Assembly (NCBI GenBank): GCA_045627525.1
Contig: JAZQNW010000016.1
Coordinates: forward strand, 1-20,343
DNA length: 20,343 nucleotides
Direction of reading: 5' to 3'
Source: CAG-877 sp045627525
Lineage (GTDB): Bacteria > Bacillota_I > Bacilli_A > RF39 > UBA660
Shown: piece by piece, positions 15,865-20,343 of the stretch
Numbering within the stretch: position 1 is the stretch's first letter
Layout: the number at the start of each line of letters is the position of its first letter
Translations under genes and position numbers: made by a program
The notes under the pieces: model-generated
Seen by the model: the letters and a program-made list of their open reading frames with translations, nothing else
Told to the model about the DNA's origin: nothing
Databases searched by the model: none

Positions 15865-15892
15865 GACAATAAACACTCAATTATGATACGAT
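15863..15892 (+). promoter_or_regulatory. Promoter of the GH25/LysM gene
   Basis: A perfect TTGACA (15863-15868) follows the terminator directly. TACGAT (15887-15892), with the extended TGA element before it, lies 18 bases downstream. The -10 is not consensus, which leaves room for use by another sigma factor. Confidence 0.55.
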
Positions 15893-15921
15893 TAAGACAT
15901 AATAAAATTGGAGGCTAGAGA

Positions 15922-17805
15922 ATGGCTAGTAATAAATATAGAAATAATGTTTCATCTAGAGAAAATATGAGAAGAACAAATGCAAGAAGAGCTAAAGCAT
16001 TTGTTAGTACGGTTATAGTAGCAAGCTCAATTGGCGCTATTGGAGTGGTAAGCAGAAATCATGAAATTGAAGATAGTCTTGCTCCACAAGAACAAGTAGT
16101 AAAACTAGAAGATGGTATCATTGATCGTTACGAAATGTATCTACCTAATCAAAATGTTTTGATAAATATAGGAGACCATGATCATGTAAAAACATCATTT
16201 CAATCAAAAAAAATACAAGGACTAAAGAATATAGGAAATAACTTTGGTTACATATTAGAAAGTGAAGCTGATACTGAAAGTGAAATGTATGCTGATATAG
16301 AATATGTAAAGAAATTAGTCTGGGATTATGCCCCAACTTATCCTGTTTACTTGGATATTAATAATATAATAACTAATCAAAAGTTAAATGTAGAGAACAA
16401 GACGAAAATAATTAAAAATTTTCTAGATAAATGTTCAGCTAATGGTATAAGAGCTGGGTTAACAGGTACAGATACAAATTTATGCTTAATGAAAGAATGG
16501 TGTCAAATCGAAGGGAATTATGAAGTTTATGTTATTATGGATAAAGACGCAACCAGCATTAAATATGATGGCGATTACTCATTATATAAAGACGCAGATG
16601 GAATAACAAAAGCCAAAAATGACGTATCAAAAATTATTAAAGAAAATAAATTAAATACAGCTGATAAATTGGTCCCAGATAGTTCATATACCTTTAAAGA
16701 AGGCGATGATATTAATATTGTTGCTATGAGAGCTGGCATGTCAGCTTGGGATTTACTAAAATATAATGATATATTAGAAAGAAGACTTGAAGCAGGAACT
16801 ATTTTGAGTATTCCATCAAGAGTAAATACAATTATTCCTACCGAAGCTGAAATAAAAGAACACAAGCCAATTTCTGGTGACAGATATGTAGGAATTGATG
16901 TTTCATATTGTCAAAGTAAAATTGACTGGTCAAAGTTAAAAGAAAATATAGATTTCATTATATTAAGAGCCAACCAGGGAACGATGAAAGATGCTAAATT
17001 TGATGAATTTATTTCAGAAAGTAATATTAATAATATTCCTGTAGGAATTTATTGCTTTAATAATTATACAAGTGATAGTTGTAGCGAAATGGATTTATTT
17101 ATTAGTGCTCAAAAAGAACAGGCTCAAACAACAATTGATTTATTAGCAAATAAAAAAATAACATTCCCAGCTTATTTAGATGTTGAGCCAACAAGATCAG
17201 GAGTTGATATTCAAGATCAATTAGAGCCTGAAAAAATAAAAGTAATGTTGGATATTTGGTATGAAACAATGAATATCAATGGCTATAAACCAGGTATCTA
17301 TAGTACTAAACATGGTTTAGAATATATGCAAAGCTGTGTAGATTATAATTTGACAGATAAGTTTGAAATATGGCGAGCTGGAGGCCCAGAATACGGTCAT
17401 GAAATTGATGTAGTAGATGTTCCTCAAATAGCACGATCTACAGATTTTAGTGGACCAGAAACTGTTATTCAAGTTACAGATAGTGGTCAAAATATTGGTG
17501 CTAGTAATATGGATGGAAATGTAGATCTTAATATAGCTACGACAAATTATTCACCTGAAGAGCCTGTAATTATTCAAAATATATCAGATAATAATACAGA
17601 TGAGATTTATGGAACCGTAGGAAGTGTCGTTAATTTAGATGCAGAATCTGGTATGAGAAAATTTAGGGAAGCTGCTAGAAATGTTGGTACAGTAATGGCA
17701 GCACTAGGTATGGCATCAACACCATTTGTATTATCACGTGCACAAAAAAGTGGTGTTAAAAAAGGAACACATCAAAGTAAAGGCGGAGCTCATGCAGCAA
17801 AGTAA
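15922..17805 (+). CDS. Membrane-anchored wall hydrolase: degenerate GH25, LysM, active GH25
   Basis: This is a 627-residue protein. After a basic N-terminus comes one hydrophobic segment (25-44), a signal anchor. Residues about 78-215 resemble a worn GH25 domain: INIGDHDH, GYILESEADTESE, YPVYLDINNI and FLDKCSANGIRAGL align with the family's order. However, Asn82 and Asn147 replace the catalytic Asp and the Glu of 'DxE'. A LysM follows at 255-299 (YTFKEGDDINIVAMRAGMS to LEAGTILSIP). Residues 319-543 are a full GH25 lysozyme-like muramidase with Asp326 (GIDVSYCQ), Asp420/Glu422 (YLDVEP) and Asp535 (GNVDLN). A weakly hydrophobic helix (about 586-606) and a basic Lys/His tail end the protein. It should cut peptidoglycan outside the cell. 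An own promoter and GGAGG (15910-15914) precede it. Confidence 0.88.
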   Translation: MASNKYRNNVSSRENMRRTNARRAKAFVSTVIVASSIGAIGVVSRNHEIEDSLAPQEQVVKLEDGIIDRYEMYLPNQNVLINIGDHDHVKTSFQSKKIQGLKNIGNNFGYILESEADTESEMYADIEYVKKLVWDYAPTYPVYLDINNIITNQKLNVENKTKIIKNFLDKCSANGIRAGLTGTDTNLCLMKEWCQIEGNYEVYVIMDKDATSIKYDGDYSLYKDADGITKAKNDVSKIIKENKLNTADKLVPDSSYTFKEGDDINIVAMRAGMSAWDLLKYNDILERRLEAGTILSIPSRVNTIIPTEAEIKEHKPISGDRYVGIDVSYCQSKIDWSKLKENIDFIILRANQGTMKDAKFDEFISESNINNIPVGIYCFNNYTSDSCSEMDLFISAQKEQAQTTIDLLANKKITFPAYLDVEPTRSGVDIQDQLEPEKIKVMLDIWYETMNINGYKPGIYSTKHGLEYMQSCVDYNLTDKFEIWRAGGPEYGHEIDVVDVPQIARSTDFSGPETVIQVTDSGQNIGASNMDGNVDLNIATTNYSPEEPVIIQNISDNNTDEIYGTVGSVVNLDAESGMRKFREAARNVGTVMAALGMASTPFVLSRAQKSGVKKGTHQSKGGAHAAK

Positions 17806-17813
17806 TAATAAGT

Positions 17814-17839
17814 AAAGCTATCATAAGATAGCTTTTTTT
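17814..17839 (+). terminator. Terminator after the GH25/LysM gene
   Basis: AAAGCTATC (17814-17822) pairs perfectly with GATAGCTTT (17827-17835) over ATAA, followed by more T. Confidence 0.85.
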
Positions 17840-17850
17840 CATATCTAAAA

Positions 17851-17877
17851 TAGTCAAATTATGATATAATTTGACTA
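17851..17877. promoter_or_regulatory. Perfect 12-base palindrome over the MYG1 gene promoter, likely operator
   Basis: The arm TAGTCAAATTAT (17851-17862) is repeated inverted as ATAATTTGACTA (17866-17877) around a three-base centre GAT. The right arm contains most of the -10 box. It has no following T run and ends 15 bases before the start codon, so it reads as a protein-binding site rather than a terminator. Confidence 0.6.
17862..17870 (+). promoter_or_regulatory. Extended -10 promoter of the MYG1-family gene
   Basis: TATAAT at 17865-17870 preceded by TGA (17862-17864) is a full extended -10. The -35 region is poor (TATCTA at 17842-17847). It lies inside the palindrome, and the transcript would start near its right end. 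Confidence 0.75.
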
Positions 17878-17892
17878 GAAAGAAGGATTATT

Positions 17893-18825
17893 ATGATCAC
17901 ATTAGTTAACGATATAAAAGAAGCAAATTGTATTACACACTCAGGTAGTATGCATGCAGACGATGTCTTTTCTACTGCTTTTTTAGAATTATACCTTAAT
18001 GACATTAAATTGCTTAGAACCTCATCAATTTCAGAGGACGTACCTAAAAATACCTTAGTATATGATATTGGTTGCAAAAAATTTGATCACCATCAACCAG
18101 ATGCTAAAAGAAGAAAATCAGGTATTTTTTATTGTTCATTTGGATTACTTTGGGAAGAATTCGGTAAAGATTACTTATACAAAATAGGCGTTGATAATGT
18201 AGAAGATGTTAATAATTTATTTATTACCGATTTTGTAGAAGCAATAGATGCCGATGATAATGGACAATTTCCTAAAATAGATGCTAATTACAAAGTTAAA
18301 ACACTAAGTGATGCTATTAGACTATTTAATCCAAGTTATGGATCTTTAGAAAAAGAAAATGACCAATTCTTAAAAGCTGTAACGGTTGCTAAAATGTTAA
18401 TGGAAGAAGAACTATTAAATGTAATAGGTAAAGTAAAAGCAAAAGAAAAACTTATTGAACAATTGCCTAATGTTAAAGATCATATATTAGTTTTAAAAGA
18501 ACATTTACCATATTTAGATAGCTTATTAGAAAATGATATAGAAAAAAAAGTATATTTTGTAATTTTTCCATCAAATAGAGGTGGCTATACAATAAAAACA
18601 GTTCCTAAAAGTCAAGAAGATAGAACATATCGAGTAGCATTTCCAGAAACATGGGCAGGCTTAACTAATGAAGAGTTAGAAAATGTATCAAAAGTACAAG
18701 GAGCAAAATTTTGCCATAATAAATTATTCCTTGCTACATGTAATACAAAAGAGTCAGCTATTAATTTTGCCTTAACAGCAATTAGACAGTCAGAAAGCAT
18801 AGAAAATCTTGACTTAAATAACTAG
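17893..18825 (+). CDS. MYG1-family metal-dependent hydrolase (UPF0160)
   Basis: This is a 310-residue protein of the MYG1 family, related to DHH phosphoesterases. The metal-site motifs are visible: THSGSMHADDVFSTAFL (His16, His21, Asp23/Asp24), VYDIG (Asp58) and FDHHQPDAK (Asp65-His66-His67). The closing AFPETWAGLTNEELENVSKV and AKFCHNKLFLATCNTKESAINFA are also typical of the family. Eukaryotic MYG1 is reported as a 3'-5' RNA exonuclease; the bacterial role is not settled. The gene has an extended -10 promoter under a perfect palindrome, AGAAGGA before the ATG, and no terminator behind it. It may therefore lead an operon that continues to L32. Confidence 0.9.
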   Translation: MITLVNDIKEANCITHSGSMHADDVFSTAFLELYLNDIKLLRTSSISEDVPKNTLVYDIGCKKFDHHQPDAKRRKSGIFYCSFGLLWEEFGKDYLYKIGVDNVEDVNNLFITDFVEAIDADDNGQFPKIDANYKVKTLSDAIRLFNPSYGSLEKENDQFLKAVTVAKMLMEEELLNVIGKVKAKEKLIEQLPNVKDHILVLKEHLPYLDSLLENDIEKKVYFVIFPSNRGGYTIKTVPKSQEDRTYRVAFPETWAGLTNEELENVSKVQGAKFCHNKLFLATCNTKESAINFALTAIRQSESIENLDLNN

Positions 18826-18854
18826 AAAGCATATTATTATTAAAGAGGTGTCCT

Positions 18855-19430
18855 ATGTATTTTAATAGAAAAAAGTATATAATAAAAAATATCATATTTA
18901 TAAGTATAATTATTGCAATAGCATTATTCGCAACTTATAAAATATATTATAAATTTACAGATGAAAGAAATATTGATTATAGTTCTGAATCTTTAGAAAT
19001 TACATTTCATGAAACAACAGCAGATAAAATAGCTATTACTAAAGCTAATCCAGTACCAGATTCAATTGGATTATCATCAACTGCTTATACTCTAACAATA
19101 ACTAATAACTTAACAATACCAGTATCTTATCAATTAAAATTAATAGATGATGTAGATTCAATAGTAGAAGATACTTGTGAAGATAAACAAATATCAAAAG
19201 AACTAATTCGCGTTTCTATTAAAGGAGATAAAGATAAAAATAAGATATATACTTTATCAGAGTTAGAAAAAGGTATTTTGACAGATTCAGAAATAGAAGC
19301 GTTGGGTGTTAAAAATTATTCAATAAGAATATGGGTAACTAATACAACAAACACAGCAATCCCAGCAGACCTACATTATCATGGTAAAATTCAAGTTGTT
19401 GAAGATGGTAAATCTCTAGCAATTAGATAG
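18855..19430 (+). CDS. Single-span membrane-anchored extracytoplasmic protein, unknown
   Basis: This is a 191-residue protein with a basic N-terminus (MYFNRKKYIIKN), one hydrophobic helix at about 13-31 and an outer domain. The outer part is strand-rich, with ITNNLTIPVSYQLKLIDD and IRIWVTNTTNTAIPADLHYHGKI, a pattern like an immunoglobulin-type or TasA/camelysin-type beta sandwich. No sortase signal or lipobox is seen. GAGGTG (18845-18850) fixes the ATG. The gap to the preceding gene is 29 bases and to the next eight, with the next Shine-Dalgarno overlapping its stop, so it belongs to the same transcript as the YceD-like gene and rpmF. Function unknown. Confidence 0.7.
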   Translation: MYFNRKKYIIKNIIFISIIIAIALFATYKIYYKFTDERNIDYSSESLEITFHETTADKIAITKANPVPDSIGLSSTAYTLTITNNLTIPVSYQLKLIDDVDSIVEDTCEDKQISKELIRVSIKGDKDKNKIYTLSELEKGILTDSEIEALGVKNYSIRIWVTNTTNTAIPADLHYHGKIQVVEDGKSLAIR

Positions 19431-19438
19431 GAGACAAT

Positions 19439-19924
19439 ATGGATATAGATATAAGTTTATTACATAGTAGAACAAAGGAAGAAATAGATATTACAAATAA
19501 ATATACTATTCCAAAAGAATATTTTGAAAATAGTTCTGTTCTAGAAATTAAAGATATAAATGTAACTGGAAAAGTGTATATGTCTTCATCAGAAGAAGAA
19601 ATAGAAGAGGATACAGACTATATAAAAGCTAAAATAGAGGGTAATATAATTTTAGAAGATTCTATTTCACTAGAACCAGTAGAATATCCAATAATGATAG
19701 AATATGATGATATTTTAGAAGAAAATTGCAAAAAAAGTGAAAATATACTTGATATATTTCAATTTTTGTGGGAAAATATTGTCCTAGAGGTCCCCTTACA
19801 ATTTACTAAGGTTCAAGATCTCAGTAAATTTCACGGGGATGGATGGAAACTAGTCAGTGAAGATGATTTAGTAAAAGAAAATAATCCCTTTAAAGATTTA
19901 TTAAAAGATTACAAAGAGGAGTGA
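19439..19924 (+). CDS. yceD: YceD/DUF177 family protein
   Basis: This is a 161-residue acidic cytosolic protein. The family is recognised from EIKDINVTGKVYMSSSEE, the middle IEGNIILEDSISLEPVEYPI, the LWENIVLEVPLQFTKVQD block and from its place directly before rpmF, the classic partner. In many YceD proteins the middle block contains a Cys-x-x-Cys pair; here those positions read DSISLEP, without cysteines. In E. coli YceD has been linked to 23S rRNA accumulation and plants have a related factor, so a ribosome-assembly role is likely but not shown here. AGGAGA at 19429-19434 precedes the ATG, and the TGA stop is four bases before rpmF. Confidence 0.85.
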   Translation: MDIDISLLHSRTKEEIDITNKYTIPKEYFENSSVLEIKDINVTGKVYMSSSEEEIEEDTDYIKAKIEGNIILEDSISLEPVEYPIMIEYDDILEENCKKSENILDIFQFLWENIVLEVPLQFTKVQDLSKFHGDGWKLVSEDDLVKENNPFKDLLKDYKEE

Positions 19925-19928
19925 TAAT

Positions 19929-20138
19929 ATGATGAAGTTAGATATTCAAATGTTCGCAGTTCCTTTCCGTAAAGTTTCAAAAACTAGAAAGAGACTAAGA
20001 AGAAGCCATAACGCTATGGAAATTCCTGGTATGACAAAATGCCCAAGTTGTGGTGAAATGATTAAGCCACATAGAGTTTGTTCTAAATGTGGTAACTACA
20101 AAGGAAAAAAAGTAGTAGCTGACAAAGACGCTGAATAA
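19929..20138 (+). CDS. rpmF: 50S ribosomal protein L32, with N-terminal extension
   Basis: This is a 69-residue ribosomal protein. The body AVPFRKVSKTRKRLRRSHN is typical L32, and a zinc ribbon is formed by CPSCGEMIKPHRVCSKCG (the four-cysteine form). Before AVPFRK, where L32 normally begins after Met removal, there is an extra MMKLDIQMF. This resembles the L27 leader of Bacillota, which Prp protease removes. The extension is probably translated: GAGGAG (19916-19921) is seven bases before the ATG at 19929 and ten before a second ATG at 19932, while the internal ATG at 19950 has no Shine-Dalgarno. Coupled to the YceD-like gene with a four-base gap, and closed by a hairpin terminator. Confidence 0.95.
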   Translation: MMKLDIQMFAVPFRKVSKTRKRLRRSHNAMEIPGMTKCPSCGEMIKPHRVCSKCGNYKGKKVVADKDAE

Positions 20139-20145
20139 TATAAGT

Positions 20146-20175
20146 AAAGAACTCAAAATTTGAGTTCTTTTTCTT
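20146..20175 (+). terminator. Terminator after rpmF
   Basis: AAAGAACTC (20146-20154) pairs with GAGTTCTTT (20162-20170) around AAAATTT, which can pair further, and is followed by a T-rich run. Confidence 0.85.
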
Positions 20176-20184
20176 TTTATATAA

Positions 20185-20213
20185 TTGCTTAAAAATTAAT
20201 AAAATATTATAAT
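20185..20213 (+). promoter_or_regulatory. Promoter of the right-end gene
   Basis: TTGCTT (20185-20190) and a perfect TATAAT (20208-20213) are 17 bases apart, right after the rpmF terminator and 15 bases before the next start codon. Confidence 0.65.
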
Positions 20214-20228
20214 ATTATTGGTGGTAAT

Positions 20229-20343
20229 ATGACTATAAAAGACAACTCATTAATAATTTGTCCTAATGAAGAAAAACTAAAAATATTAGCAGAGTTAATG
20301 AATGAAGATAAATTATATAATATAAAATTTATGACAAAAGAAG
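20229..20343 (+). CDS. Start of an unrecognised gene, cut by the window edge
   Basis: An ATG at 20229 with GGTGG (20220-20225) just upstream opens a frame that continues to the end without a stop, giving 38 codons. The product begins MTIKDNSLIICPNEEKL and continues with a leucine/lysine-rich stretch. It has no signal peptide. Too little is visible to name a family. The promoter and Shine-Dalgarno support it as a real gene. Confidence 0.6.
   Translation, partial: MTIKDNSLIICPNEEKLKILAELMNEDKLYNIKFMTKE

Noticed and set aside
17851..17877. The palindrome before the MYG1 gene as a terminator
   Set aside because: No T run follows it, it contains the -10 box, and a good terminator for the preceding gene already lies at 17814-17839.
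1..20343. TGA read as tryptophan, as in Mycoplasma
   Set aside because: Tryptophans at conserved places are TGG, and several genes end at TGA exactly at the expected family end.

Overview
This is a very AT-rich stretch of bacterial chromosome. It has short intergenic gaps, strong Shine-Dalgarno sites (AGGAGG, GAGGTG, AAGGAG) and near-consensus sigma-A promoters. Genes are closed by compact hairpin/T-run terminators. TGA is used as a stop (for example after the HD protein, the surface protein and the YceD-like gene) and tryptophan is TGG, so the standard bacterial code applies, not the Mycoplasma code. Low GC, AGA as the usual arginine codon, a rpmF gene behind a YceD-like gene, GH25/LysM wall enzymes and an InlB-type surface protein point to a Gram-positive low-GC Bacillota. 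An uncultured gut Bacilli lineage of the RF39/Mollicutes-neighbour kind is likely; the exact lineage is inference. No phage, IS, CRISPR, tRNA or rRNA was seen. All full genes are on the + strand except one.

Layout. Positions 1-2566: a 5'-truncated HD-domain hydrolase, an unknown protein with faint ADP-ribosyltransferase-like features, a membrane-anchored extracytoplasmic protein, a 52-residue single-span protein joined to both neighbours by overlapping stop/start codons, and a DUF1653 protein. 2602-3681: a self-contained unit for the tRNA t6A enzyme YwlC/TsaC. 3730-5626: a NatA/NatB-type ABC exporter. 5675-9274: a large beta-helix surface protein, a UcpA-like short-chain dehydrogenase (ATGA overlap) and a Nudix hydrolase. 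9292-10313: a single gene for a probable transglutaminase-fold protein. 10312-11167: the only minus-strand gene, a divergent laccase-domain (YfiH/YlmD/PgeF family) protein, convergent with its left neighbour and divergent from its right one. 11227-14070: two FAD-dependent oxidoreductases in tandem (HI0933/YhiN family and COG2509 family). 14071-15864: an unusual sigma-70-family factor. 15863-17839: a wall hydrolase with a degenerate GH25 domain, a LysM and an intact GH25 domain. 17851-20175: a MYG1-family protein behind a perfect palindrome on its -10 box, a membrane-anchored protein, a YceD-like protein and ribosomal protein L32. The start of another gene runs off the right end.

The genes do not form one pathway. 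They are housekeeping functions (t6A, L32/YceD, MYG1, Nudix, laccase-domain protein) mixed with cell-surface functions (surface beta-helix protein, GH25/LysM protein, membrane-anchored proteins). The most striking point is in L32: an N-terminal extension looks like the Prp-protease cleavage signal known from Bacillota L27, and cleavage at the equivalent place would give exactly the usual mature L32 start, AVPFR.
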